Shown: positions 1-9,411, counted from the stretch's first letter. The stretch: 55,655 nucleotides of DNA from Caballeronia sp. BR00000012568055 (GCF_029439455.1 NZ_JAQFVG010000305.1:1-55655), one strand, 5' to 3'. The notes: generated by a model not told the origin, from the sequence alone. Numbers and translations are program-made.

Positions 1-134
1 GCTTGCATGGCGCGTACCGAGCACTTGACAGGCCGGGCAGGCCTCCGTGGTGGCGAGCTATTGTTACCTAGAGAGCCCATTAATCCACTTGCCGCCTCAA
101 GGGGCAGTGTCTGCTTGAAAAAGCTGCTTTCTTT

Positions 135-179
135 GGTGACTTTCTTTGCAGCAGCAAAGAAAGTTACCCCCCGCCGGGG
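135..179. repeat. Hairpin-forming repeat upstream of otnI
   Basis: A 15-bp inverted repeat (135-149 against 154-168, one mismatch, 4-nt loop) is followed directly by CCCCGCCGGGG, a second small hairpin (169-179). From general familiarity, elements that read GGTGACTTTCTTTGC...GCAAAG and end in a CCCCGCCGGGG hairpin are dispersed in Burkholderia-group genomes next to genes. Copy number cannot be checked here. It lies about 70 bp upstream of the otnI start. Positions 1-134 show no convincing gene. Confidence 0.6.
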
Positions 180-250
180 AGGCGGCTACTGAACCAAAAC
201 GCAAGACAAAAGCAGCAGCAAGCAAACCCAAAACCGGAGCAAAAAGCAAA

Positions 251-1039
251 ATGCCAAAATTCGCCGCAAACCTAACGATGATGTACACGGAGCACCCCTT
301 CCTGGACCGATTCGCAGCAGCAGCGAAAGACGGCTTCAAGGCAGTGGAATTCCTATTCCCCTACGACTTCAAAGCAGAAGAAATCAAAGCACGCTTAAAA
401 GACAACGGCCTAAAGCAAGCATTATTCAACGCCCCCCCAGGCGACTGGGCAAACGGCGAACGCGGCATAGCATCCTTACCGGGCCGAGAGGACAAGTTCA
501 AGCAAAGCGTAAAAACAGCGCTCGAATACGCCGCCGAGTTAGGCAATAACAAACTCCACGTAATGGCCGGCTTGATAAGCCCAGATCAATCCCGCCAACA
601 ACACGGCGCAACGTATCTAAAAAACCTCGAATACGCCGCAAAAGAAGCAGAAAAAGCAAATATCACCATCGTGATCGAACCGATCAACACACGCGATATC
701 CCCGGCTTCTTCCTAAACCGGCAAGACGAAGCCCAATCCATCTGCGATGAAATCGGCGCACCGAACCTGCAAGTGCAATTCGACATCTACCACTGCCAGA
801 TCGTCGAAGGCGATATCGCGATGAAGCTCAAACGCGATATGAAGCGCCCGAACGCGGGCATCGGCCATATTCAGATTGCGGGCGTGCCGGAGCGCCATGA
901 ACCGGACCTCGGCGAACTGAACTATCCGTACCTGTTCGATCTGATCGATTCGCTCGGCTACGACGGCTGGATCGGCTGCGAATATCGGCCGAAAGCGGGC
1001 ACGTCCGATGGGCTCGGCTGGCTCAAACCGTACCTCTAA
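251..1039 (+). CDS. otnI: 2-oxo-tetronate isomerase (hydroxypyruvate isomerase family)
   Basis: This 262-residue TIM-barrel sugar isomerase belongs to the Hyi/OtnI family. It starts [21 protein letters not shown] and contains the family signatures [14 protein letters not shown] and [13 protein letters not shown], with metal-binding Glu, Asp and His residues. OtnI interconverts 2-oxo-tetronate and 3-oxo-tetronate in D-erythronate/L-threonate catabolism. denD follows 23 bp downstream, which supports that pathway over hydroxypyruvate metabolism. The start at 251 is chosen because an upstream in-frame start would add a Lys/Ala-rich tail that is not family-like. Codons up to about position 760 are unusually A-rich (cta, tta, aaa, gca), while the rest matches the GC-rich neighbours. 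Confidence 0.88.
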   Translation: MPKFAANLTMMYTEHPFLDRFAAAAKDGFKAVEFLFPYDFKAEEIKARLKDNGLKQALFNAPPGDWANGERGIASLPGREDKFKQSVKTALEYAAELGNNKLHVMAGLISPDQSRQQHGATYLKNLEYAAKEAEKANITIVIEPINTRDIPGFFLNRQDEAQSICDEIGAPNLQVQFDIYHCQIVEGDIAMKLKRDMKRPNAGIGHIQIAGVPERHEPDLGELNYPYLFDLIDSLGYDGWIGCEYRPKAGTSDGLGWLKPYL

Positions 1040-1062
1040 ACAAGGAAACAAGGACCCACAGC

Positions 1063-2028
1063 ATGAAAATTCTGATCACGGGCGGCGCGGGATTTCTGGG
1101 CCAAAAGCTCGCCAAACGTCTGCTCGAGCGCGGCCAACTCGACGGCAAACCGGTCGATGAACTCATCCTGCTCGACGTCGCACGTCCGCAAGACGAAGCG
1201 CTGCTGAGCGACAAACGCGTGCGCGCCGAAACCGGCGATATCTCCGACCGCGCCGTGCTCGAACGCCATATCGATACCAAGACCGAAGCGATTTTCCACC
1301 TCGCCGCGATTGTCAGCGGTCAGGCCGAAGCGGACTTCGATCTCGGCATGAAGATCAATCTCGATGCCTCGCGCGCGCTGCTCGAAGTCTGCCGCGCAAA
1401 GGGCCACGTGCCGCGCGTGGTGTTCACGAGTTCGGTCGCGGTCTACGGCGGCGTGCTGCCCGCCGTGGTGCAGGACGACACCGCGCTCAATCCGCAATCG
1501 TCGTACGGAACGCAGAAGGCTATCGCCGAATTGCTGCTCTCCGATTACGCACGACGCGGTTTCGTCGATGGCCGCGTGCTGCGTCTGCCGACCATCAGCG
1601 TGCGGCCGGGCAAGCCGAACGCGGCGGCGTCGTCGTTTGCGAGCGGGATCATTCGCGAGCCGCTGAATGGCGAGCGCTCCACGTGTCCCGTCGATGGCGA
1701 AACGCGCGTCTGGCTGCTGTCGCCGAAAAGCGCGATCGAAGCGCTGATCGCCGGTTGCGAGATCGATCGCGCGAAGCTCGGGTTGCGGCCGGTCATCAAC
1801 TTGCCGGGCTTGTCGGTGAGCGTGAACGAGATGGTCGCGGCGCTGCGCGAAGTGGCAGGCGAGGAAGCGGTCGCGCGCATCGACTGGCAGCGCGACGAGC
1901 GTATCGAGAAGATTGTCGGAAGCTGGCCGGGTGCGTGGAATACAGATCGCGCTCAACAATTGGGACTCAGCGGCGATCAAACCTTCGCCGATGTCATCCG
2001 TGCCTATATCTCCGACCAACGCGCCTGA
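1063..2028 (+). CDS. denD: D-erythronate dehydrogenase, NAD-dependent SDR
   Basis: This 321-residue extended short-chain dehydrogenase has the Rossmann motif TGGAGFLG at its N-terminus (residues 6-13), an FTSS strand and a catalytic SSYGTQK (YxxxK) motif. It closely resembles DenD, which oxidises D-erythronate to 2-oxo-tetronate, the substrate of OtnI. Adjacency to otnI supports this. The kinase and decarboxylase (OtnK, OtnC) expected to complete the route are not in view and may lie to the left. The alternative is a generic NAD-dependent epimerase. Confidence 0.85.
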   Translation: MKILITGGAGFLGQKLAKRLLERGQLDGKPVDELILLDVARPQDEALLSDKRVRAETGDISDRAVLERHIDTKTEAIFHLAAIVSGQAEADFDLGMKINLDASRALLEVCRAKGHVPRVVFTSSVAVYGGVLPAVVQDDTALNPQSSYGTQKAIAELLLSDYARRGFVDGRVLRLPTISVRPGKPNAAASSFASGIIREPLNGERSTCPVDGETRVWLLSPKSAIEALIAGCEIDRAKLGLRPVINLPGLSVSVNEMVAALREVAGEEAVARIDWQRDERIEKIVGSWPGAWNTDRAQQLGLSGDQTFADVIRAYISDQRA

Positions 2029-2342
2029 ATCATCGCCGTAATGCAGGCTTTTGCCCGGAAGCTTGCCTGATGTTCCTCAGTCTCCGCTTCAAACCCGAAC
2101 GCCGCCGCCGTGCGGCGTCCGCGTCTTATGCAGCCAGCGCGCTTACGTTCGCATTTCCGCGTTACACTCATCTCTAAAATAGGACGAACGTCGGACCGGC
2201 GCGGGAAAACGCGCCGTGATGAACCGCGAGCGCGTGCCGCTCGTCTCTCATTCGTTCCGCGCACGAGGTTCTCTCGCGCGATGCTCCATCGTCCAAATAG
2301 TCAGCAAGGCACAACGCGCGCCGTTGCGTGCGGGAGATTCCC
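2029..2342. other. Intergenic gap between denD and the dedA fusion
   Basis: About 310 bp with no credible gene. A possible -10 element (TAAAAT, 2175-2180) precedes the dedA fusion but I see no good -35 partner. Short ORFs here are Arg-rich reading-frame noise. The ribosome-binding GGGAG at 2332-2336 belongs to the next gene. Confidence 0.5.
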
Positions 2343-3425
2343 ATGTTGCTCCATCAGCTAGTCGATAAATTCGGCCCGGCGATCGTCTTTGTCAACGTCA
2401 TGGGCTCGGCGCTCGGTTTGCCCGTGCCCGCCATGCCGACGATGATCATCGTCGGTGCGTCCATCGCCTTGATGGCGGTGAACGGCGCGGCGTTCTGGCC
2501 GCCGCTCGTGGGCGTGTTGTGCGTCGCGGTGGCGGGCGGCGTGCTCGGCGATCTCGTCTGGTTTCAGGGCGGCCGCAAATACGGCGACAAGACGCTCAAG
2601 ACCATCTGCAAGCTCTCGCTGTCACGCGACACTTGCGTGAAAAAGACCGAACGCTTCTTCGGCAAGTGGGGCGTGCGCGTGCTGCTGGTGGCGAAATTTA
2701 TTCCGGGCCTGTCGCTGGTGTCGGTGCCGCTCGCGGGCGCGATGGGCGTGAAGCTGCGCAGTTTCATCGCGCACGATGGCGCGGGCATCGCGTTATGGAG
2801 CGCGGTCGGGCTGTCGCTGGGCGTGTTATTCGCCGCGCAACTGGAAATGTTCTTCGCGATGATGTCGCAACTCGGACGCCAGGCGATCATGGTTCTCGCG
2901 GTGTTGCTGGCGATTTACGTGGCGTATCGCTGGTGGCGTCGCCGTGCGCTGATGGCGACGCTGGAGAAGGCGCGCATCAGCGTCGATCAGCTTTATTCGC
3001 TGATGAACGATGAACCGCTGCCTGTGATCTTCGATATCCGCTCGCCCGAAAAGCGCATGCTCGACCCGTTCGCGATTCCCGGCTCCATGTTCGCGGACGA
3101 GCGCGATCTGGCGAAGATCATCGAAAGTTACGACAAGTCGCGCAAGGTCATCATCTATTGTTCGTGTCCGAACGAGGTGTCGGCGGCGTGGATGGCGAAG
3201 ACCATGCGCAACGCCGGTTTCCGCGACGTGCTGCCGCTTACCGGCGGACTCGATGCGTGGCGTCTCGCGGGTTTCCGCGTGGCGAATCTGACCGAGTTCG
3301 GCGAGCTGATGGCGACCACGCCCGAAGAAGTCGAACAGATGGCGGCGACCTGTTCGCTGCCGCTGTCGCAAAACGGCACGCTGCATGAAGCCGGCTTTCC
3401 CCATCCACACGGAGATCGCGCATGA
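2343..3425 (+). CDS. DedA-family membrane protein fused to a rhodanese domain
   Basis: This 360-residue protein has two parts. Residues 1-200 are a DedA/SNARE-associated membrane domain with several hydrophobic helices and the signature AKFIPGLSLVSVPLAGAMG (about 117-135). Residues 215-320 are a rhodanese domain with active-site cysteine C273 in IIYCSCPNEVS. DedA proteins are undecaprenyl-phosphate or lipid flippases and proton-coupled transporters; rhodaneses move sulfane sulfur. The start at 2343 follows a GGGAG ribosome site; a GTG 15 bp upstream is less likely. Its stop overlaps the next gene by 4 bp (ATGA), so the two are probably translationally coupled. The joint role is inferred to be redox or sulfur handling at the membrane, but the substrate is unknown. 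Confidence 0.88.
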   Translation: MLLHQLVDKFGPAIVFVNVMGSALGLPVPAMPTMIIVGASIALMAVNGAAFWPPLVGVLCVAVAGGVLGDLVWFQGGRKYGDKTLKTICKLSLSRDTCVKKTERFFGKWGVRVLLVAKFIPGLSLVSVPLAGAMGVKLRSFIAHDGAGIALWSAVGLSLGVLFAAQLEMFFAMMSQLGRQAIMVLAVLLAIYVAYRWWRRRALMATLEKARISVDQLYSLMNDEPLPVIFDIRSPEKRMLDPFAIPGSMFADERDLAKIIESYDKSRKVIIYCSCPNEVSAAWMAKTMRNAGFRDVLPLTGGLDAWRLAGFRVANLTEFGELMATTPEEVEQMAATCSLPLSQNGTLHEAGFPHPHGDRA

Positions 3426-5215
3426 GTACAAGCCCGAGCGGACTTGATCCGGAGTTGCCGCAGGCGATTTGGAGCACGCACGAGCCGACATCGGACGATC
3501 CGAACGTGGTGCCTTCGGGCGCGCCCGCCGCGGGCGCATCCGACGCCAACGCGCCGTTCTCGCCCTTGCAGTCGCGCATGCACCAGATGTTTCCGACGCT
3601 GACTGACAACGAGATCGAGCGCATGAGCCGCTTCGGGTTCGCGCAGCATTACAAGGCCGGCGAGTGGATGTTCCGCGTCGGCGAGACCGGGCGCGGCATG
3701 GTGATCGTGCTGAAGGGCATGGTGCGTGTGATCCGGCGCGACGCGCTGGGTATCGAACATATCGTGCGCGATCACGGGCCGGGCAATTTTCTGGCGGAAG
3801 TGGCGCAACTGTCGGGCAAACCTTGTCTCGTCGATGGCCTCGCGGTCGATGAAGTCGATGGCATCGTGATTCCGCCCGAGCGTCTGCGCGCGCTGCTGGT
3901 CGCGGAAGCGGAACTGGGCGAGCGCATCATGCGGGCGCTGATTCTGCGGCGCGTCGGTCTGATCGAAAAGGGCAGCGGGCCGGTGCTGCTGGGTCAATCG
4001 GACGATGCGCGGCTGGTGTCGCTGCAAGGCTTTTTGCGGCGCAACGGCTATCCGCATACCGTGATCGATGCCTGTACCGATCCCGATGCGATTGCATTGC
4101 TCGAACGCATTTCCGCTTCGACATCGGATTTTCCGATCGTGATTTGTCCGGACGGCACGGTGCTGCGCGCGCCCGATGAAAATCAGGTCGCCACGCAACT
4201 TGGCTGGCTGCCGGAGTTCGATCCGGAGCATACGTACGATGTCGCGGTCGTCGGCGCGGGACCGGCGGGTTTGGCTACGGCGGTTTATGCGGCATCCGAA
4301 GGATTATCGGTTGCCGTGTTCGATTGCCGCGCGCCGGGCGGACAGGCGGGCGCGAGTTCGCGTATCGAAAATTACTTAGGGTTCCCAACCGGAATTTCGG
4401 GCCAGGCGCTGGCGGGCCGCGCGTTCGTGCAGGCGCAGAAATTCGGCGCGCATATCGCGATTCCGACCAAGATCAAGGCGCTGCGTTGCGATCGCACGCC
4501 GATTCAGATCGAGCTGGAAAACGGCACGCTGGTATCGACGAAAACCGTGGTGATTGCGTCGGGTGCGGCGTATCGGCGGCCGTCCATCGACGGGCTGGAG
4601 CGGTATGAAGGGCACGGCACGTATTACTGGGCATCGCCGGTGGAGGCGAAGCTGTGCAAGAACTCGGACGTGGTGCTGGTCGGCGGCGGCAATTCGGCGG
4701 GACAGGCGGTGGTGTATCTAGCATCGCACGCGCGGCATGTGCATTTGCTGGTGCGCGGGTCGGGACTGGCCGCGAGCATGTCGCATTATCTGGTCGAGCG
4801 GATTGCGTCTTTGCCGAACGTGACGCTGCGCTCGCACACCGAAATCACTTCACTCGATGGCGACGAGCGCGCGTTCACCGCGATCAACTGTAAAACGCCG
4901 GATGGACCGCTGAAAATCGATTCGCGTCATCTGTTCCTGTTCACGGGCGCGGACCCGAATACGGACTGGCTGCGCAACTGCAATGTGAATGTCGATGGCA
5001 AGGGTTTCGTGCTGACCGGACCCGAAGCGCACGAAGGCCGCACGCTGGGCGTGATGGCGCTGGAAACCAGCGTTCCGGGCGTATTCGCCATCGGCGATGT
5101 ACGGTCGAGTTCGACCAAGCGCGTGGCAGCGGCAGTAGGCGAAGGCGCGGCGGTCGTCGCGCAGATTCACGGCTTGCTGGCTAAGCAAGAGTCGATGCCT
5201 GCGCCGGTACGCTAA
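3422..5215 (+). CDS. Cyclic-nucleotide-binding domain / thioredoxin-reductase-like fusion
   Basis: This 597-residue protein has three parts: a Crp-like cyclic-nucleotide-binding domain (about 50-170), a thioredoxin- or glutaredoxin-like segment (about 195-260), and an FAD/NAD(P)H pyridine-nucleotide oxidoreductase (about 272-590) with GAGPAG at 278-283, a second nucleotide site VGGGNSAG, and an FAD-binding FAIGDVR near the end. The redox CxxC of true thioredoxin reductases is replaced by YYWASPVEAKLC, so dithiol relay to thioredoxin is doubtful. The gene is coupled to the DedA-rhodanese gene by a 4-bp overlap. Its last 35 bp overlap the convergent histidine kinase gene. Regulation by a cyclic nucleotide or another ligand is inferred from the domain only. 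Confidence 0.88.
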   Translation: MSTSPSGLDPELPQAIWSTHEPTSDDPNVVPSGAPAAGASDANAPFSPLQSRMHQMFPTLTDNEIERMSRFGFAQHYKAGEWMFRVGETGRGMVIVLKGMVRVIRRDALGIEHIVRDHGPGNFLAEVAQLSGKPCLVDGLAVDEVDGIVIPPERLRALLVAEAELGERIMRALILRRVGLIEKGSGPVLLGQSDDARLVSLQGFLRRNGYPHTVIDACTDPDAIALLERISASTSDFPIVICPDGTVLRAPDENQVATQLGWLPEFDPEHTYDVAVVGAGPAGLATAVYAASEGLSVAVFDCRAPGGQAGASSRIENYLGFPTGISGQALAGRAFVQAQKFGAHIAIPTKIKALRCDRTPIQIELENGTLVSTKTVVIASGAAYRRPSIDGLERYEGHGTYYWASPVEAKLCKNSDVVLVGGGNSAGQAVVYLASHARHVHLLVRGSGLAASMSHYLVERIASLPNVTLRSHTEITSLDGDERAFTAINCKTPDGPLKIDSRHLFLFTGADPNTDWLRNCNVNVDGKGFVLTGPEAHEGRTLGVMALETSVPGVFAIGDVRSSSTKRVAAAVGEGAAVVAQIHGLLAKQESMPAPVR

Positions 5216-6641
5216 CCGGGCTATTGGCAAAATCGCGCGGAAAGCACAGCGTAAATTCGATCCACCCTTCCGCCGTGCATTCCGCCGATGCGCTTCCGCC
5301 GTGCAGCCGCATGATCGCCTGCACAATCGACAAGCCCAATCCGCTCGATTCGGTGAATTCACTGCGCGCCGTATCGCCGCGATAGAAGCGGTCGAACAGG
5401 CGCGCAAGCTCTTCTTGCTCGATGCAAGGCCCGCGATTCCCCACAACGATGCGCGCGTTGCCATCATCATCCGCATGCCCGGATAACTTCACGACCGTGC
5501 CCGCATCCGCATAACGCACCGCATTCACGACGACATTGCCAATCGCGCGGCGGCACATGATCGCGTTGGCGAACATATCGCCTTCGGCATCAATGGAAAA
5601 CGAAAGACTTCGTTCATCCGCGATTCCTTCGAAATACTCAGCAATCCCGACGAGTTCCTCGCGAAGATCGATACGTTCCCGATCGATCTGCTGCGGCCCA
5701 TGATCCGCCTGCGCCAGAAACAAAATGTTCTGCGCGATCCGCGCCAGCCGCTCCAGTTCTTCCAGATTCGATTCGAGCACATTGCGATACTCCGCAATAC
5801 TCCGTTCATGCGCCAGCGTCACCTGCGTCTCACCGATCAACACGCCGATGGGCGTACGCAACTCATGCGCGAGATCGGCGGAAAACTGAAGCAAGCGTTC
5901 ATAGCCATTTTCCAGCCGATCCAGCATCGCATTGAACGATGCAGCGAGACTCTGCAATTCCGCAGGCGCATGGGCCACATCCAGACGCGCGGACATACGA
6001 TTCGGCGCGATTTCCGCGGCTTTTTCCGCCATCAGCTTCAGCGGCAGCAGCCCGCGACTCGTCACCCAATACGCCAGCGCCAAAGCCGCCAAAGCCGCCA
6101 CGATCACGTTGATATAAACCCGCAGCCGATACGCCGCCAGCACGCGCGCTTCCTGTGTCATCACATGCGCCGCGATAATTTCGACGACTTCGCCACTGTC
6201 ACCGATCCGCGCCTGCGCACCGACCCAACGCGTGCGCACGCCGTCGCTGCGCGTGCCTTCGTCGAGTGCATCGAGCGTGACGTGCTGATCGACCGGCACG
6301 ATCTTCAGCGCAGGCAGCGGCATATTCTCCGGATTCACATCGATAAACGGTGCGGTGCCTGCGCGGCGAAATAGTATGACATCCTGACTATCGCCGAGCA
6401 TGGTTTCGAACAAACGCGGCCGCGCTTCGATTTCCTTGATCGTATAAAGATCGTGCAACAGCGAACGAAAATGTTCGACACGCCCGATCAACTGATAATC
6501 CGCACGCGTGGACAGCGCAATCGTCGTTGCGTGATACAGCGCCGCGCCGACCATGCCGACGACCACGAACACGATCACCGCAAACGAAAGCGCAATCCGC
6601 ACCGCCAACGAACGCGCGGGCCGGTGCAAGTGACGGCTCAT
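5181..6641 (-). CDS. Heavy-metal/redox-type sensor histidine kinase
   Basis: This 486-residue membrane sensor has a first transmembrane helix at about 14-37, a periplasmic sensor domain, and a second helix at about 173-195. A HAMP segment follows, then the phospho-acceptor H259 in [11 protein letters not shown]. It also has an N-box ([10 protein letters not shown]) and a G-box ([17 protein letters not shown]). This is the CusS/HprS-like architecture. The start at 6641 overlaps the response-regulator stop (ATGA on the minus strand), so the pair is coupled; longer in-frame starts would run far into the regulator gene. The signal is unknown. Divergence from a molybdo-oxidoreductase operon resembles the E. 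coli HprRS-MsrPQ arrangement. Confidence 0.88.
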   Translation of the reverse strand: MSRHLHRPARSLAVRIALSFAVIVFVVVGMVGAALYHATTIALSTRADYQLIGRVEHFRSLLHDLYTIKEIEARPRLFETMLGDSQDVILFRRAGTAPFIDVNPENMPLPALKIVPVDQHVTLDALDEGTRSDGVRTRWVGAQARIGDSGEVVEIIAAHVMTQEARVLAAYRLRVYINVIVAALAALALAYWVTSRGLLPLKLMAEKAAEIAPNRMSARLDVAHAPAELQSLAASFNAMLDRLENGYERLLQFSADLAHELRTPIGVLIGETQVTLAHERSIAEYRNVLESNLEELERLARIAQNILFLAQADHGPQQIDRERIDLREELVGIAEYFEGIADERSLSFSIDAEGDMFANAIMCRRAIGNVVVNAVRYADAGTVVKLSGHADDDGNARIVVGNRGPCIEQEELARLFDRFYRGDTARSEFTESSGLGLSIVQAIMRLHGGSASAECTAEGWIEFTLCFPRDFANSPVSVPAQASTLA

Positions 6642-7309
6642 GCGTCTTCCCCAAACGAATAGCCGATGCTGCGCACCGTATGAATCAGCTTCAGTTCGAA
6701 CGGATTGTCGATCTTCGCGCGCAGCCGTTTGATGGCGACATCGACCACATTGGTGTCGCTGTCGAAGTTCATGTCCCACACTTCGGACGCGATCATCGTG
6801 CGTGACAGCGCTTCACCCTGACGCCTGCAAAACAGGTGCAAAAGCGCGAATTCCTTGTTGGTCAGCACGATATCGATACCTTGCCGCGTCACCTTGCGGC
6901 GAAGTACATCGACATGCAGATCGGCGACCTGAAACGTATCCGATTCGCGCATCACGCCGCGTCGGAGCAACGTACGAATTCGCAGCACAAGTTCGGTGAA
7001 CGAAAACGGCTTGACGAGATAGTCATCCGCGCCGAGTTCCAGCCCGTGGATGCGGTCCGTCACATGATCGCGCGCAGTGAGAAAAATGACAGGCAAGTCA
7101 CGTTTCGCGCGCAACGCGGCCATCACCTGCCATCCGTCGATGCCAGGCAGCATCACATCGAGCACGATCAGTTCGTAATGGTTCGCGAGCGCCTGATGCA
7201 GACCGTCCGTGCCATTGCGTACGAGTTCCACCTGATAACCGGACTCCGTGAGCCCTTTTTTCAGGTAGTCGCCGGTCTTGCGATCGTCTTCGATAACGAG
7301 AATTGTCAT
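6638..7309 (-). CDS. OmpR/CusR-family response regulator
   Basis: This 223-residue two-domain regulator has a receiver with acidic pocket EDD (7-9), phospho-acceptor D51 in [11 protein letters not shown] and a K in LVKPFSF. A winged-helix DNA-binding domain follows, ending in [11 protein letters not shown]. It is the first gene of the two-gene operon with the kinase. A palindrome in the divergent promoter region (7349-7366) matches most of the CusR/HprR consensus and is the likely operator for both arms. Copper, hypochlorous acid and peroxide are the plausible inducing signals from family knowledge. Confidence 0.9.
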   Translation of the reverse strand: MTILVIEDDRKTGDYLKKGLTESGYQVELVRNGTDGLHQALANHYELIVLDVMLPGIDGWQVMAALRAKRDLPVIFLTARDHVTDRIHGLELGADDYLVKPFSFTELVLRIRTLLRRGVMRESDTFQVADLHVDVLRRKVTRQGIDIVLTNKEFALLHLFCRRQGEALSRTMIASEVWDMNFDSDTNVVDVAIKRLRAKIDNPFELKLIHTVRSIGYSFGEDA

Positions 7310-7348
7310 GGCGTCATTCTAATCAGAGTGCGCACGTGTCTCGCCGAT

Positions 7349-7366
7349 CATGACAAAAAAGTCATG
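7349..7366. promoter_or_regulatory. CusR/HprR-like operator between divergent operons
   Basis: CATGACAAAAAAGTCATG is a 6-bp inverted repeat around six A residues. Its core ATGAC-N6-GTCAT resembles the E. coli CusR/HprR box (ATGACAA-NN-TTGTCAT) at all but two specified positions. An extra GTCAT half-site follows at 7372-7376. It sits 40 bp from the regulator start and 66 bp from the cytochrome gene, so it could serve both directions. Confidence 0.65.
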
Positions 7367-7431
7367 GAGAGGTCATCGATCGATCAGAGCGGCGTCGCTA
7401 CCATGCCTCTCAATTCTTCACGAGGCATGTC

Positions 7432-8016
7432 ATGCAAGTGCAACCTTTATGGCTACGCATCACGCATTGGCTGAATGCGCTGGCTATCGTCATCATGGTG
7501 ACGAGCGGCTGGCAGATTTACGACGCATCGCCGGTGTTCAAGTCGTTCACCATTCCTACGTCGATCGCACTCGGCGGATGGCTCGGCGGCGCGCTGCAAT
7601 GGCACTTCGCAGCCATGTGGCTGCTGGTCGCCAATTTCATCGTCTATCTGGTGATGAATGTCGCGACCGGACGCCTGCAAAAACGCATGTTCCCGCTCAG
7701 CATAAAAAGCATTTTCCACGATGCCTTCGCCGCATTGCGCGGCAAGCTCGGTCATGCCGATCTCACGCATTACAACGCGGTGCAGAAATTTGCGTATCTC
7801 GCGGTGATCGTGGATATCGTCGTGTTGATTCTGTCGGGTCTGGTCGTATGGAAGTCGGTGCAGTTTCCGCTGCTGCGCACGCTGATGGGCGGTTACGACA
7901 ACGCACGCGTGGTCCATTTCTTCGGCATGAGTTTTCTGGTGGCGTTCTTCGTCGTGCATGTCGCGATGGTCGCGCTCGTGCCGCGTTCGCTCGTCCTGAT
8001 GATCCGGGGCCGCTAA
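7432..8016 (+). CDS. Cytochrome b561-type membrane subunit
   Basis: This 194-residue protein starts MQVQPLWLRITHWLNALAI, the hallmark of di-haem cytochrome b561/thiosulfate-reductase cytochrome b subunits, with about four transmembrane helices. Candidate haem-ligand histidines are in RITHWLNA, LQWHF, VVHFFG and VVHVAMV. It is one base upstream of the molybdopterin oxidoreductase gene, so it probably passes quinol electrons to it across the inner membrane. This is analogous to MsrQ serving MsrP, although the fold signature here is b561-like. Confidence 0.87.
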   Translation: MQVQPLWLRITHWLNALAIVIMVTSGWQIYDASPVFKSFTIPTSIALGGWLGGALQWHFAAMWLLVANFIVYLVMNVATGRLQKRMFPLSIKSIFHDAFAALRGKLGHADLTHYNAVQKFAYLAVIVDIVVLILSGLVVWKSVQFPLLRTLMGGYDNARVVHFFGMSFLVAFFVVHVAMVALVPRSLVLMIRGR

Positions 8017-8017
8017 C

Positions 8018-8770
8018 ATGAAACTCGATGCAGACCTCATCATCAAGGACGCCGCAAAGGAACTGAAGTCGCCCGCGCGACGCTTGTTCGGACAGCGCAT
8101 TCTCACGCTCGGCGGTCTCGCCATGCTCTCCGGCTGCAACATCACCGACGACAAATCCGTCAACGCGATGCTGCGCAAGATCTCGTCCTTCAACGACGAC
8201 GCGCAAGCCTTGCTGTTCGATCCGAACAAGCTCGCGCCGACGTATCCCGAGTCGATGATCACGCGCCCGTTCCCGTTCAACGCGTTCTACGACATCGACG
8301 ACGTGCCCGAAGTCGATGCATCGGCCTACAAGCTGGAAGTGGGCGGCCTTGTCAAAGGCAAACGCGTCTGGACGCTCGACGAACTCCACGCCATGCCGCA
8401 GGAAAGCCAGGTTACGCGGCATATCTGTATCGAAGGATGGAGTGCGATCGGCAAATGGGGCGGCGTGCGATTCGCGCGTTTCCTCGCGCTCGCCGGCGCC
8501 GATACCACCGCGAAATACGTGGCGTTCCACTGCGCCGACAACTACTCGACCAGCATCGACATGCCGACCGCGCTGCACGCGCAGACGCTGCTCACGCTTA
8601 CTTACGACGGCCAAATTTTGCCGCCCAAGTACGGCTTCCCGATGAAGCTGCGCATGCCGACCAAGCTCGGCTACAAGAACCCGAAGCACATCGTCGCGAT
8701 CACCGTGACGAACGATTATCCCGGCGGCTATTGGGAGAACCAGGGCTACAACTGGTTCGGCGGTTCCTGA
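8018..8770 (+). CDS. Tat-exported molybdopterin-dependent oxidoreductase (sulfite oxidase/MsrP superfamily)
   Basis: This 250-residue protein has an N-terminal RRLFGQR twin-arginine motif (21-27) leading into a hydrophobic stretch and a lipobox LSGC (C40), so it is probably a Tat-exported lipoprotein. The molybdenum-ligand cysteine is C137 in HICIEGWSAIGKWGG, and the ending NDYPGGYWENQGYNWFGG is typical of this group. MsrP, its relative, repairs oxidised methionine in periplasmic proteins; the substrate here is unproven. Pairing with the b-type cytochrome and the divergent two-component system supports an envelope redox role. Confidence 0.85.
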   Translation: MKLDADLIIKDAAKELKSPARRLFGQRILTLGGLAMLSGCNITDDKSVNAMLRKISSFNDDAQALLFDPNKLAPTYPESMITRPFPFNAFYDIDDVPEVDASAYKLEVGGLVKGKRVWTLDELHAMPQESQVTRHICIEGWSAIGKWGGVRFARFLALAGADTTAKYVAFHCADNYSTSIDMPTALHAQTLLTLTYDGQILPPKYGFPMKLRMPTKLGYKNPKHIVAITVTNDYPGGYWENQGYNWFGGS

Positions 8771-8802
8771 AGCCTTTGATTCATTCACTCGCAGGAGATT
8801 AC

Positions 8803-9411
8803 ATGTCTATCCGTACCAAACTCGGTCTTAGCCTCGTGGCGCTCTCGCTCGCCTCCACTGCCTTTGCCGCCGATGCACCCAAGCCCGCGCGCATTCGCGG
8901 CGATATCGTTTCGCTCACCGGCGATACGCTGACCGTGCATCGCAAGAGCGGCGATACCGTGAAGGTCACGCTCAAGGCGGACACGCCGGTGGCCGCGCTC
9001 AAGAACATCAAGTTGCAGGACATCAAGCCGGGTTCGTTCGTCGGCACGGCCGCGACGACCGGCACCGACGGCAAGCTCACCGCGACCGAAGTGCTGGTGT
9101 TCCCCGAGGCCGCGCGCGGCACCGGCGAAGGCCACTACGCGTGGGATCTCGGCCCGAAGAGTTCCATGACCAACGCCAATGTCGATCAGGTCGTGCAAGG
9201 CACCAGCGGCCGCGATCTGAAGCTCTCGTACAAGGGCGGCAACAATTCGGTGACGGTGCCGGAAAACGTGCCCGTGGTGACCTTCGCGCCCGCCACGCGC
9301 GACGATCTGAAGGCCGGCAAGCAAGTGTTCGTGGTCGCGACGCCGAACGGCTCGGACTACGCGGCGCAACGCGTGGTGGTGGAAAAGGATGGCGTGAAGC
9401 CGCCGATGTAA
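8803..9411 (+). CDS. Exported DUF5666-like protein
   Basis: This 202-residue protein has a clear Sec signal peptide ending at STAFA-ADA (residue 22). The mature part is beta-rich, opening with ARIRGDIVSLTGDTLTVHRKSGDTVKVTL, which resembles the OB-like DUF5666 repeat. The start at 8803 follows GGAG 8 bp upstream. It is third in the operon after the cytochrome and molybdo-enzyme and ends just before a terminator, so it may be a periplasmic accessory of that system. No enzymatic motif is visible. Confidence 0.75.
   Translation: MSIRTKLGLSLVALSLASTAFAADAPKPARIRGDIVSLTGDTLTVHRKSGDTVKVTLKADTPVAALKNIKLQDIKPGSFVGTAATTGTDGKLTATEVLVFPEAARGTGEGHYAWDLGPKSSMTNANVDQVVQGTSGRDLKLSYKGGNNSVTVPENVPVVTFAPATRDDLKAGKQVFVVATPNGSDYAAQRVVVEKDGVKPPM

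Noticed and set aside
7..192. A 61-codon ORF at the left edge
   Set aside because: It reads through the dispersed hairpin repeat ([19 protein letters not shown] reading) and has no ribosome site or coding character.
3422..5215. Calling the fusion a true thioredoxin reductase
   Set aside because: The redox CxxC motif is replaced by WASPVEAKLC, so only the flavin/NAD(P)H fold is claimed.
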